Source: Roseovarius sp. 217 (GTDB lineage Bacteria; Pseudomonadota; Alphaproteobacteria; Rhodobacterales; Rhodobacteraceae). Taken from it: 64,000 nt of DNA. Location of the stretch: assembly GCF_000152845.1 (NCBI RefSeq), contig NZ_CH902584.1:2799073-2863072 (forward strand). Direction: 5' to 3'. The position numbers and the translations under genes were made by a program. Under the pieces are notes generated by a model that worked only from the letters and a program-made list of their open reading frames with translations, ran no database searches and had not been told where the DNA came from. This document shows positions 43,517 through 52,065 of this stretch, in pieces (the first letter of the stretch is position 1; the number at the start of each line of letters is the position of its first letter).

Positions 43517-44959
43517 ATGACAACAATCGAACAAGGGCATGTGCCCACAGGCAATACGATGGACCCGGAGGGCAACACCCTCAATCCAGTCGGCGCGAAT
43601 GAGAAAACATGGGGATGGTTCGCCATCTTTAACGTTTGGGCCAATGACGTGCAGTCGCTCTTTGGCTATTCGCTCGTGGCCTCGCTCTTCATCTCTTACG
43701 GGGTCAGTGGCTGGACCGCCTTTGCCGCCCTCATCGCGGCGGGGCTCTTTACCATGTGGATGGTCAATCTCTCTGGGGCCGCTGGCGAGAGATACGGCAT
43801 CCCCTACCCGGTGCTGGCCCGCGCCAGCCTTGGCACCAGCGGTGCCAAACTGCCCGCGATCCTGCGTGCGACCGTGGCGGTGTTCTGGTACGGCGTGCAG
43901 GTCTATTTCGCCTCGACAGCGGTGGCCCTTCTGATCCGTTCGATCACCGGCGCCAGCGGCGGCGCGGAAATCTTGGGCCTCACCGGCATCGACTGGCTGT
44001 CGTTCTTCATCGTCTGGGCCTTTCATATCGTGATCTTCTGGCGCGGCATGAACTGGGTCGAGACCTTTCTCAACATCGCCGGACCGTTTGTCTATCTCGT
44101 GATGATCGGTCTTGTTATCGTGCTCTGGCAACGCTCTGACGGACAGCTTTTGTCCGCCGCAGGCACGATCTTTGCCAATCCCGACGCGACCTTTGCCAGC
44201 GAATTCAACGGCTTTGTCGCCATCGTCGGCACCATGGTGGCCTATTTCGCCGCCGTGATGATCAACTTCAGCGACTTTTCCCGCTATGCCAAGGACAAGC
44301 CGACCATGCTTTTGGGCAACCTCACCGGCTTGCCTTTCAACATGATCCTTTTCTCGGCCTTGGCGCTTTTGACCACGGCGGGGGCGGCGGTGGTCTTTGG
44401 CGAGGAAATCACCAACCCGAGTGAGATTGTCGAGCGTACCGACTCGGTACTGTTGGGCATCATCGCCGCAATCACCTTCTTTGCTGCGACTGTTGGCATC
44501 AACCTTGTCGCCAATTTCATCCCGGCGGTGAACGGCATCGCCAACCTTGCGCCCGGCAAGATCAGCTTTCGTCAGGCTGGGCTGATTACTTCGTTTTTCG
44601 CCCTCATCATCGGCGGACTCTGGACCAGTTTCATCAGCGAATTTGGGATCAGCGGTTTCGTCAACACGCTTGGCGCCACGCTGGCCCCGATTTTTGGCAT
44701 CATGATCGTGGATTACTATGTCCACCGCAAAGGCCATCTCGACCTTGACGACCTCTACGACATGCAGGGCGGGCGCTATCATTACCAGAATGGCTGGAAC
44801 CGCACGGCAGTCACGGCCTTTGGTCTGGCCGCTGTGTTTTCGGTGTCAACGGTTTGGGTTCCCTGGTTCGGGTTTCTGTCCGGTTACAACTGGATCATTG
44901 GCGCGGTCCTAGGTGGGATGCTCTATGTGTTCTTGAAAAAAGGGTCGGTCAACGTCTGA
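43517..44959 (+). CDS. NCS1-family permease (second copy in the ureide cluster)
   Basis: This 480-residue NCS1 transporter begins MTTIEQGHVPTGNTMDPEGN and has about twelve helices, with ASLFISYGVSGWTAFAALIA, GIPYPVLARASLGTSGAKLP, WYGVQVYFASTAVALLI and DFSRYAKDKPT. The last is the conserved substrate-gating stretch of uracil/allantoin NCS1 permeases. The start at 43517 follows GGGAGGAAAA at close spacing. It is longer than the first NCS1 protein, and the two may import different ureides or nucleobases. A terminator-like stem follows. Confidence 0.9.
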   Translation: MTTIEQGHVPTGNTMDPEGNTLNPVGANEKTWGWFAIFNVWANDVQSLFGYSLVASLFISYGVSGWTAFAALIAAGLFTMWMVNLSGAAGERYGIPYPVLARASLGTSGAKLPAILRATVAVFWYGVQVYFASTAVALLIRSITGASGGAEILGLTGIDWLSFFIVWAFHIVIFWRGMNWVETFLNIAGPFVYLVMIGLVIVLWQRSDGQLLSAAGTIFANPDATFASEFNGFVAIVGTMVAYFAAVMINFSDFSRYAKDKPTMLLGNLTGLPFNMILFSALALLTTAGAAVVFGEEITNPSEIVERTDSVLLGIIAAITFFAATVGINLVANFIPAVNGIANLAPGKISFRQAGLITSFFALIIGGLWTSFISEFGISGFVNTLGATLAPIFGIMIVDYYVHRKGHLDLDDLYDMQGGRYHYQNGWNRTAVTAFGLAAVFSVSTVWVPWFGFLSGYNWIIGAVLGGMLYVFLKKGSVNV

Positions 44960-44975
44960 CTGAATGTGACCTTTG

Positions 44976-45007
44976 GACCGGCAGGCGGGATGACACCTCT
45001 GCCGGTC
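44976..45007 (+). terminator. Stem-loop at the end of the ureide cluster
   Basis: GACCGGCAG (44976-44984) and CTGCCGGTC (44999-45007) form a perfect 9-bp stem around a 14-base loop, 17 bases after the permease stop codon. The following TTCG is not a proper T-run, but position and perfect pairing make it the likely transcript end. Confidence 0.65.
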
Positions 45008-45501
45008 TTCGAGTCTGATGCGTGTTCTATTGGCGCTCTATGATTGGAGGGGACTGGGTCGCCGGTCATTCAATCTCACATAGCACAGGGCGGGCGCGAC
45101 CGACGTGGCGGGCTTTCATGCAAAATGAGGCCAAACGGTCATCAAATCTGGATGGTCTGTCGATGGCGAGGGCGATACCATGTCTGCCTACACCATCGAC
45201 CTTGCGAACCCGCAAATCGAACAAGCCGATTTCGTGAATGGCTTGCTGATCGCGCCTTGGGTCATCACAGGTACTGGATATGCCTCAGGTTAAATGCAGA
45301 ATTCTTTGGTCGCCTGGGTGACGGCATTCGTGCGGGCGACACCGAGGCGGCCAAAGCCGTGCGCGATCCGGGGCGATGCTGTGACAGTCTCGCGGGACTT
45401 TCTCCTCAAGGCCGGCGCTCGGGTCGAGATTTCGGGAAGACTGAACCACGTGCTTGACCCTAAGGACCTCTGGCAATGTGTCAACGCGATTTGGGGTGTA
45501 A
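45008..45501. other. Decayed or unidentified region before tRNA-Met
   Basis: No complete recognisable gene is found in these 494 bases. A 37-codon plus-strand frame at 45180-45293 begins MSAYTIDLANPQIEQADFV after a GAGG motif, and a separate frame from about 45385 reads DAVTVSRDFLLKAGARVEIS. Both have plausible protein-like composition but are broken from each other by frame changes. They may be the two ends of one decayed gene. I could not assign them to a family. Confidence 0.4.
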
Positions 45502-45578
45502 TGGTAGCGGAGGAGGGACTCGAACCCCCGACACGCGGATTATGATTCCGCTGCTCTAACCAACTGAGCTACTCCGCC
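45502..45578 (-). tRNA. tRNA-Met (anticodon CAT, elongator type)
   Basis: On the minus strand the 77-base gene has an acceptor stem GGCGGAG/CTCCGCT with an encoded ACCA end, a D-arm AGCTCAGTTGGTTAGAGC, an anticodon stem GCGGA/TCCGC with loop ATCATAA, and a T-arm GGGGGTTCGAGTCCC. The fully paired first acceptor base fits an elongator methionine tRNA rather than an initiator. A lysidine-modified isoleucine tRNA would also carry CAT but has a different acceptor stem. Confidence 0.93.
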
Positions 45579-45682
45579 AGACCGTGGCGGTAGGTATGAC
45601 AGCAAGTGGCGTGCGTCAAGGGCGAAAATGCCAGTTATGACTGGTCTTGTGGTGCCGCGTGCTTTGTCCCATGATCCGGGGC

Positions 45683-47110
45683 ATGATGGGCCCTGACAAC
45701 GCAATTCTTGATGAGATTGGCCGGATCATCGGGTCCGACTATGTCGTGACCGGAGGGGATGCCGCGCCATGGTCGCAGGATTGGTCAGGGTTGATCCGCT
45801 GGCAGCCTTTGGCCGTTGTGCGGCCTGCAACAACGAGCGAAGTGGCTGCGATTGTTCGACTGGCCAATGTGCGGCGATTGCCAATCATACCGGTTTCGGG
45901 AAACACCAATCTGGTCAAGGGAACCATGGCGGAAGGGGCGCTGATGCTGTCGCTCGACCGGATGTCTGCCATCCGCGAAATTCGGGCCGAAGCGCGGGTG
46001 GCAATCGTTGAGGCGGGGGTGATCCTGTCCCGTCTGCACGAGGCGGCGGCGGTTCAGGACCTGATCTTTCCGCTCAGTTTCGGGGCGCGCGGTTCGGCTA
46101 TGGTGGGGGGCGTGCTCTCGACCAACGCGGGGGGCTCGAATGTCCTGCGCTATGGCAACACGCGCGATCTGTGTCTGGGGCTGGAGGTTGTGACGCCGAC
46201 CGGAGACGTGATGAATTTGATGAGTGCACTGCACAAGAACAACTCCGGTTATGATCTTCGCCATCTGATGATCGGGGCCGAAGGCACGCTCGGGATCATC
46301 ACGGCGGCGGCGCTCAAGCTTTTTCCGCGACCAAGGGTCTATGCCACGGCGATGGTGGCTGTGCCGTCGGTTGGGGCGGCCCTAAGCCTGCTGAACCGAT
46401 TGCAGGATGAGACAGGTGGCGCAGTGGAGGCCTTTGAATACATGCCGCGCACATTCATGGCGGCGTTGTTGCAGCGGTTTCCCGAGATGCGCCCCCCGTT
46501 TGAAAAATCCCATGATGTCAATATCTTGGTCGAGCTCGGAGCGCGGGCGCCGCGCGATGTGACGCCGGATGAGGCGGGCGAGGTGCCGCTCTGTGCTCAT
46601 CTGGAGGCGGTTCTGGCGGGGTTATACGAGGAGGGGCTGATTCTCGATGCGACTGTCGCCCGGAGCGAGGCGCAGCGGGCTGAGATTTGGGCGCGGCGCG
46701 AGGCCTCGGCGCAGATCCTGCGGGTGCGCAAGCCGGTGGTTGAGAATGACATCGCGGTGGCGACAGACCAGATGGAAGAGCTGATCGCGCGCATTCAAAG
46801 CGTGAGCCAAGCGATTGATCCAGAAATAGAAAACACCGGCGTCGCGCATCTCGGGGATGGCAATCTGCACTATGTCGGCTGGCCCTCGCGGGATGATCCG
46901 GTGCTCTGTCGGGCGGTGCAAGAGGCGGTGGAGCGCGAAGTGATCGCGCTTGGCGGCAGTTTTTCGGCGGAACATGGCATCGGCTTGTCGAAACTGCCCG
47001 CAATGGCGGCGCACAAGGACGCAGCCGCCCTCGCAATGATGCGCGCGATCAAGGCGGCTTTGGACCCGAATGGGATCATGAACCCTGGAAAACTAATCCC
47101 GGGTCAATAG
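45683..47110 (+). CDS. FAD-linked 2-hydroxy acid oxidase/dehydrogenase (GlcD / D-lactate / D-2-HG type)
   Basis: This 475-residue flavoprotein oxidises a D-2-hydroxy acid such as glycolate, D-lactate or D-2-hydroxyglutarate. The N-terminal FAD-binding domain shows PVSGNTNLVKGTMAEGALML and FGARGSAMVGGVLSTNAGGS; the C-terminal domain carries GVAHLGDGNLHY and HGIGLSKLPAM, ending DPNGIMNPGKL, as in this family. The exact start is uncertain: ATGs at 45671, 45683 and 45686 are all possible and none has a strong ribosome-binding site. It stands alone and converges on hemC, which starts from the other side with a 1-base gap. Confidence 0.88.
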   Translation: MMGPDNAILDEIGRIIGSDYVVTGGDAAPWSQDWSGLIRWQPLAVVRPATTSEVAAIVRLANVRRLPIIPVSGNTNLVKGTMAEGALMLSLDRMSAIREIRAEARVAIVEAGVILSRLHEAAAVQDLIFPLSFGARGSAMVGGVLSTNAGGSNVLRYGNTRDLCLGLEVVTPTGDVMNLMSALHKNNSGYDLRHLMIGAEGTLGIITAAALKLFPRPRVYATAMVAVPSVGAALSLLNRLQDETGGAVEAFEYMPRTFMAALLQRFPEMRPPFEKSHDVNILVELGARAPRDVTPDEAGEVPLCAHLEAVLAGLYEEGLILDATVARSEAQRAEIWARREASAQILRVRKPVVENDIAVATDQMEELIARIQSVSQAIDPEIENTGVAHLGDGNLHYVGWPSRDDPVLCRAVQEAVEREVIALGGSFSAEHGIGLSKLPAMAAHKDAAALAMMRAIKAALDPNGIMNPGKLIPGQ

Positions 47111-47111
47111 G

Positions 47112-48059
47112 TTAGCTGCGCCAATCAAAGAATCCCGGACCTGCCTGTGCGAGCAGTTTGGCGGCCATGGCGCGACCAAGGTCGGCGCCGTCTTCGATCG
47201 GAGCGGATTGATCGTCCGTCAGGCTCTCGCTACCGTCTGGGCGCAGAATTTCGCCACGCAGACGCAGCGTATTGCCGTTGAGTTCGGCCAGACCGGCAAT
47301 CGGCGTCTCGCAGGAGCCATCGAGGGCGGCGAGAAAAGCGCGTTCAGAAACAAGGCGTTGTCCAGTTTCCTTATGGTGAATTGCGGCCAGCATTTCGGCG
47401 GCACGGGTGTCATCGGCGCGGCGTTCGATGCCGATGGCACCCTGGGCCACGGCGGGCAGCATCACCTCGGGGTCAATGGCGCCGGTGGCCACCTCGGATC
47501 GGCCAAGACGGTTGAGCCCGGCCATCGCGAGGAAGGTGCAGGTTGCCACTCCGTCAGCCAATTTCTTTAATCTTGTCTGGACGTTACCGCGAAATTCGAC
47601 CACTTGGAGATGCGGGTACGCGACCAGCACTTGCGCCTTGCGCCGCAAGGAGGAGGTGCCGACAAGGGCCCCGGCGGGCAGGTCGGCGAGTGACCCGACC
47701 AAGGGCGAGACGAAGGCGTCACGCACGTCTTCGCGTGGCAGGTAGGTGTCGAGGAGCAGACCCTCGGGTTGCAGGACGGGCATGTCCTTCATCGAGTGGA
47801 CGGCAATGTCGATTTCGCCGGTCAGGAGCGCCTGTTCGATCTCTCGGGTAAACAGACCCTTGCCACCGATTTCCTTGAGCGGACGGTCAATGATCTGATC
47901 GCCGGTTGTCTTTATGACAACGATTTCAAAGACTTCTTCGGGCAAGTCAAAGGCCGCGCCCAGACGTGCGCGCGTCTCAAAGGCCTGGGCCAGTGCCAAG
48001 GGTGATCCGCGGGTGCCGATCTTGAGCGGGTGGGACGGGGTGGGTAAATTGCGTGTCAT
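47112..48059 (-). CDS. hemC: Hydroxymethylbilane synthase (porphobilinogen deaminase)
   Basis: This 315-residue enzyme polymerises four porphobilinogens to hydroxymethylbilane in tetrapyrrole synthesis. Family text includes KIGTRGSPLALAQA at the N-terminus, HSMKDMP in the active site, and the cofactor-attachment loop DGSCETPIAG, whose cysteine carries the dipyrromethane cofactor. The gene is divergent from hemE, with a 94-base gap containing both promoters. It converges on the FAD oxidase gene. Confidence 0.96.
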   Translation of the reverse strand: MTRNLPTPSHPLKIGTRGSPLALAQAFETRARLGAAFDLPEEVFEIVVIKTTGDQIIDRPLKEIGGKGLFTREIEQALLTGEIDIAVHSMKDMPVLQPEGLLLDTYLPREDVRDAFVSPLVGSLADLPAGALVGTSSLRRKAQVLVAYPHLQVVEFRGNVQTRLKKLADGVATCTFLAMAGLNRLGRSEVATGAIDPEVMLPAVAQGAIGIERRADDTRAAEMLAAIHHKETGQRLVSERAFLAALDGSCETPIAGLAELNGNTLRLRGEILRPDGSESLTDDQSAPIEDGADLGRAMAAKLLAQAGPGFFDWRS

Positions 48060-48153
48060 ACCGCAGGTTTAGACGTGACAAAGCGACGTGGCAAGCGCCT
48101 GACGCTTGACATCTTGGGGTGTCAAGGCGACCACAGTCAAAACGGAGGACATG

Positions 48154-49188
48154 ATGCCCGCGCAAAAGACTATTCTGAGAGCCCTTGCTGGGGAAACCCT
48201 GCCCACACCGCCGATCTGGATGATGCGGCAGGCGGGGCGCTATTTGCCGGAGTATCGGGCGACACGAGAGCAGGCAGGGGATTTCCTTTCTTTGTGTTAT
48301 AACAGTGACTTGGCGACCGAAGTTACATTGCAACCGATCCGCAGATACGGGTTTGACGCGGCGATTCTCTTTGCCGATATTCTGCTTTTGCCGCAGGCGC
48401 TTGGGGCGGATTTGTGGTTTGTGACGGGGGAAGGGCCGCGGCTCTCGACAATTACGGACCGGGCGGGGCTGGAAAAACTGAAACCCGTGGATGAAATTCA
48501 CGAGGTCTTAAATCCCGTATATCAGACCGTGCGCAACCTTGCTGGGGCCTTGCCCAAGGACACAACGCTGATTGGATTCGCGGGTGCGCCCTGGACGGTG
48601 GCGACCTATATGATCGCCGGGCGCGGCACCCCGGATCAGGGGCCGGCGCATGCGCTCAAGGCTGAAAACAAAGAGGTTTTCGAAGGGATCATCGACCGGC
48701 TGACGGCGGGAACGATCGAGTATCTCTCGGCGCAGATCGAGGCCGGGGCGGAGGTGATCAAGCTCTTTGACAGCTGGGCCGGATCGCTGAAAGGTGACGA
48801 TTTCGAAAACTACGCGGTCGCCCCGGCCAAGCGTATCATTTCCGAGTTGAAGGCGCGGCATCCGGGCATTCCGATCATCGCCTTTCCCCGAGAAGCGGGG
48901 GATAACTACATGGGATTTCACGCAAAAACCGGAGCGGATTGTGTGGCGGTGGATGATTCCGTCAGTGCCGCCTGGGCGGCGGAGAACGTGCAAAAGGATG
49001 GCTGCGTTCAAGGGAATCTCAAGTCTTCCCATATGGTTACGGGTGGCGATGCGCTGGTGCGCGAGACCCGCGCGATTGTCGATGCGTTCCGCAAGGGGCC
49101 GCATATTTTCAACCTTGGTCACGGGATCACGCCCGATGCGGACCCGGACAATGTGCAGGTGATGATCGACACGGTTCGGGGGAGCTGA
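48154..49188 (+). CDS. hemE: Uroporphyrinogen decarboxylase
   Basis: This 344-residue enzyme removes four carboxyl groups from uroporphyrinogen III, forming coproporphyrinogen III. The hallmark [11 protein letters not shown] and the second signature [14 protein letters not shown] are present. Of the two adjacent ATGs at 48151 and 48154, the second has better spacing from GGAGG. Its divergence from hemC makes a shared tetrapyrrole control region at 48060-48153 probable. The 260 bases that follow, up to dddP, show no gene. Confidence 0.96.
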   Translation: MPAQKTILRALAGETLPTPPIWMMRQAGRYLPEYRATREQAGDFLSLCYNSDLATEVTLQPIRRYGFDAAILFADILLLPQALGADLWFVTGEGPRLSTITDRAGLEKLKPVDEIHEVLNPVYQTVRNLAGALPKDTTLIGFAGAPWTVATYMIAGRGTPDQGPAHALKAENKEVFEGIIDRLTAGTIEYLSAQIEAGAEVIKLFDSWAGSLKGDDFENYAVAPAKRIISELKARHPGIPIIAFPREAGDNYMGFHAKTGADCVAVDDSVSAAWAAENVQKDGCVQGNLKSSHMVTGGDALVRETRAIVDAFRKGPHIFNLGHGITPDADPDNVQVMIDTVRGS

Positions 49189-49451
49189 GGGTACAGGATG
49201 TACGTTTTGTACGCGGGTTTTGTACGCAAGATGGCGACGCGACGGGCCGCGCCGCATTCGTACCGCGCGGCAACCTGATCTTAACCTTTGGCGGGCAGTC
49301 TGGGCGCATGTCAGGCTGAAAGGATCGAGCCATGCGAGGGGGATTGAACGCCGTCACACGTCCAAGCGCCAAAAGCGACCGAAGGCGATGTCGCGGCTGA
49401 GCGCGCCAAGCCGGAGGGCCGGTCACAGTCTGGGCATCGGAGGACTTGCCG

Positions 49452-50795
49452 ATGAACAGACATTACCGCGACACCCGCAAGATCGACCCGAGCCGGGGCA
49501 TGATGCTGGGCGATGGCACGCCCAATGATGCCGACCGGGTGGAAATCGGGCCCACGCACCTGGCCTATGGGGAATGGGCGGCGGCGGGGTTGGAATTGCC
49601 GGACCTGCCGACGATGCGGCAGTTTCGCTGGGAGCGGCTAACGGCAGCGATTGTGGCGCGGGATTATGGCGGGCTCTTGATGTTTGATCCGCTCAATATC
49701 CGCTATGCGACCGACAGCACCAATATGCAGCTGTGGAACACGCATAACCCGTTTCGGGCCGTGCTGCTCTGTGCCGACGGCTATATGGTGATCTGGGACT
49801 ACAAGAACTCGCCGTTTCTGTCGCGGTTCAATCCGCTGGTGCGCGAGGCGCGGTCGGGGGCGGATCTGTTCTATTTCGACCGGGGCGACAAAGTGGATGT
49901 GGCCGCCGATGTCTTTGCTCGCGACGTGGCGGCGCTCTTGGCGGAGCATAGCCCCGGCAATCGGCGGCTGGCGGTGGACAAGGTGATGCTGCACGGGCTG
50001 CGCGCGCTGGAGGCGCAGGGGCTGGAGATCATGGAGGGCGAGGAGGTCACGGAAAAGACCCGCGCCATCAAAGGACCGGATGAGATCCGCGCCATGCGCT
50101 GTGCCAGCCATGCCTGCGAGGCGGCGGTGGCGGAGATGGAACGGTTTGCGCGGACTGCTGTGCCCGGTGGCGGGGTCAGCGAGGATGACATCTGGGCGGT
50201 GCTGCATGCCGAGAATATCCGGCGCGGTGGTGAATGGATCGAAACCCGGTTGCTGAGCAGCGGGCCACGCACGAACCCGTGGTTTCAGGAATGCGGACCG
50301 CGGATCGTGCAAAATAACGAGATCGTGGCCTTTGATACCGATTTGATCGGCAGCTATGGGATTTGCGTCGATATCAGCCGCACCTGGTGGATTGGTGACG
50401 CGCGCCCGCGCCCCGATATGGTCGCCGCGATGCAGCATGCTCAGGAGCATATTCAGGCGAATATGGCGATGCTGCGCCCCGGTGTGACGATCCCTGAGTT
50501 GATCGCGGGCTGTCACCGGCTGGAGGAGAAATATCAGGCGCAGAAATACGGCTGCATGATGCATGGCGTGGGGCTGTGTGATGAGTGGCCGCTGGTGGCC
50601 TATGCGGACAAGGCCGTGGCGGGCGCGTTCGACTATGCGCTGGAGCCGGGTATGGTGCTCTGTGTCGAGGCGCTGGTGAGTGAGGTCGGCAATGATTTCT
50701 CGATCAAGCTGGAGGATCAGGTTCTCATCACCGAGGATGGCTATGAGAACCTGACGCGCTATCCGCTCGATGCGGCGTTGATGGGGGCCGCTTAG
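49452..50795 (+). CDS. dddP: DMSP lyase DddP (M24 peptidase fold)
   Basis: This 447-residue metalloenzyme cleaves dimethylsulfoniopropionate to dimethyl sulfide and acrylate. It starts MNRHYRDTRKIDPSRG, typical of roseobacterial DddP. Residues that bind the two metals in the known DddP structure fall at the same numbers here: D295, D297, D307, H371, E406 and E421; the catalytic D377 is present in HGVGLCDEW. These were counted from the chosen start at 49452, which follows GGAGGAC. True M24 peptidases differ in this region. The gene is monocistronic, and its end overlaps a convergent small gene by 4 bases. Confidence 0.95.
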   Translation: MNRHYRDTRKIDPSRGMMLGDGTPNDADRVEIGPTHLAYGEWAAAGLELPDLPTMRQFRWERLTAAIVARDYGGLLMFDPLNIRYATDSTNMQLWNTHNPFRAVLLCADGYMVIWDYKNSPFLSRFNPLVREARSGADLFYFDRGDKVDVAADVFARDVAALLAEHSPGNRRLAVDKVMLHGLRALEAQGLEIMEGEEVTEKTRAIKGPDEIRAMRCASHACEAAVAEMERFARTAVPGGGVSEDDIWAVLHAENIRRGGEWIETRLLSSGPRTNPWFQECGPRIVQNNEIVAFDTDLIGSYGICVDISRTWWIGDARPRPDMVAAMQHAQEHIQANMAMLRPGVTIPELIAGCHRLEEKYQAQKYGCMMHGVGLCDEWPLVAYADKAVAGAFDYALEPGMVLCVEALVSEVGNDFSIKLEDQVLITEDGYENLTRYPLDAALMGAA

Positions 50796-51007
50796 CGGGG
50801 CTGTTCCCCGCCTGCCCAATGAGAGCGCATGACATTGCCGTGCCAGTCCTCGGATACCGGGGGCTGGGTATGGGCCGTTGGCGCCTGTGGTGCGGGGGCC
50901 AGTGCCGCAATGACCAAGGCCGCAAGCAGGATGACGGCGATGGGGGCGGCTGACGGGGCCTTGGGGCTGCGCGCAGGCGCGTAGGTGGGGCAAAGGTCTT
51001 GGGACAT
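50792..51007 (-). CDS. Small single-span membrane protein of unknown function
   Basis: The 71-residue product begins MSQDLCPTYAPARSPKAP, has one hydrophobic segment (IAVILLAALVIAALAPAP at about residues 25-42) and a proline-rich tail ending HWAGGEQPR. AGGAT precedes the ATG at 51007, and a longer upstream frame lacks a better site. It overlaps the 3' end of dddP by 4 bases on the opposite strand. I recognise no family. It may be a real small gene or a fortuitous frame. Confidence 0.5.
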   Translation of the reverse strand: MSQDLCPTYAPARSPKAPSAAPIAVILLAALVIAALAPAPQAPTAHTQPPVSEDWHGNVMRSHWAGGEQPR

Positions 51008-51090
51008 GATCCGATCCTTTCTGTCCGGGATGACTGGACCCAAGATAGGCGGAGCATAACAATTCATAAAACGAATTTATGATGGGTTAT

Positions 51091-51861
51091 TCATGACGTT
51101 TCTTGATGGGTTTGGGCCAGCGCGATGCTCAGACCTGCTGGCAGGGCATCGAGGGTCGGATCGTAAAGATAGGCGCGATTGCGCCCGTCGTGCTTGGCGC
51201 GATAGAGGGCGCGGTCGGCCTGTTGCAATGCGGTGTCGAGTGTGCCGCCGGGGGGCAGAAGCGCCACGCCAAAGCTGGCGGTAAGGGTCAGGCTCCGTGT
51301 GCCCAGAAACACCGGGCTTTGCCGGGTGCGGTGGGCGAGGCGGCGGGCGGCGGCGTGACCATCGGCAAGGCTCGTGTTCTGCATCACGATCACGAATTCT
51401 TCGCCGCCGAGGCGCGCGACAAGGTCGATGGCGCGGCAATTGCCGGTGAGGATCGCCGCGAATTGGCGCAGAGCGAGATCGCCCGCGGCATGGCCGTGGC
51501 GGTCATTGAAGCCCTTGAAATGGTCGATATCGGCGAGGATCACGGCGCTGGGGCGGTCGGGACAGGCGGGCGCGGTGGCAAAGAGGCTGCTGCGGCTGCG
51601 CACGCCGGTGAGCGGGTCATGGTGCAGCGCATGTTCCAGCTGCGTGGCGCGGTGGTGGGCGGCCTGCAGGCGTTGGCCGATCGCATAGGCAAGCGGGGCC
51701 GCGAGCATGAGCGCCATGAGCGCGCCGGGCATGAGCGTGCGTGCCGCGAGATCGGGCGGCAGGACAAGGCCGCGCAAGAGCGCGCCGCCCGCCAGTACCG
51801 TCAGGCAGATCAGCGCCACGAAGCGCCGCACGTCGCCCAGAGTTTCAATCTGCCAATTCAT
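51091..51861 (-). CDS. GGDEF-domain diguanylate cyclase, membrane-bound
   Basis: This 256-residue protein has two N-terminal hydrophobic segments (FVALICLTVLAGGALLRGLV and LMPGALMALMLAAPLAYAIG) and a C-terminal GGDEF domain (about residues 75-240): DPLTGVRSRSSLF, ADIDHFKGFNDRHGHAAGD, and the active-site GGEEF. The GGEEF variant is catalytically competent in known cyclases, so cyclic di-GMP synthesis is expected. An allosteric I-site (RxxD five residues before GGEEF) reads DLVARLGGEEF here and is not clearly intact. Confidence 0.9.
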   Translation of the reverse strand: MNWQIETLGDVRRFVALICLTVLAGGALLRGLVLPPDLAARTLMPGALMALMLAAPLAYAIGQRLQAAHHRATQLEHALHHDPLTGVRSRSSLFATAPACPDRPSAVILADIDHFKGFNDRHGHAAGDLALRQFAAILTGNCRAIDLVARLGGEEFVIVMQNTSLADGHAAARRLAHRTRQSPVFLGTRSLTLTASFGVALLPPGGTLDTALQQADRALYRAKHDGRNRAYLYDPTLDALPAGLSIALAQTHQETS

Positions 51862-52065
51862 CTGCCACTCTCCCGTAATCCCTGTCTCAGGATCGCGCGG
51901 AGCGGTTAAGGAGTGGTGGGTTTTGGCTGGGGTAAAGCCCAGAGAATAGGCAGGGTTTTAGGCAAATGCGTGAATAGCTCACCTTCGCGTGACAGCGGAC
52001 CGGTCAGGGTGGCGATGCCTGCCGCATCTGCCTAGGGTTGAGGGTGACAGAAGAAAGGAGGCGAC

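Noticed and set aside
45294-45545. An 83-codon frame running into tRNA-Met
   Set aside because: Its C-terminal part is the reverse complement of the tRNA, so it cannot be a real gene end.
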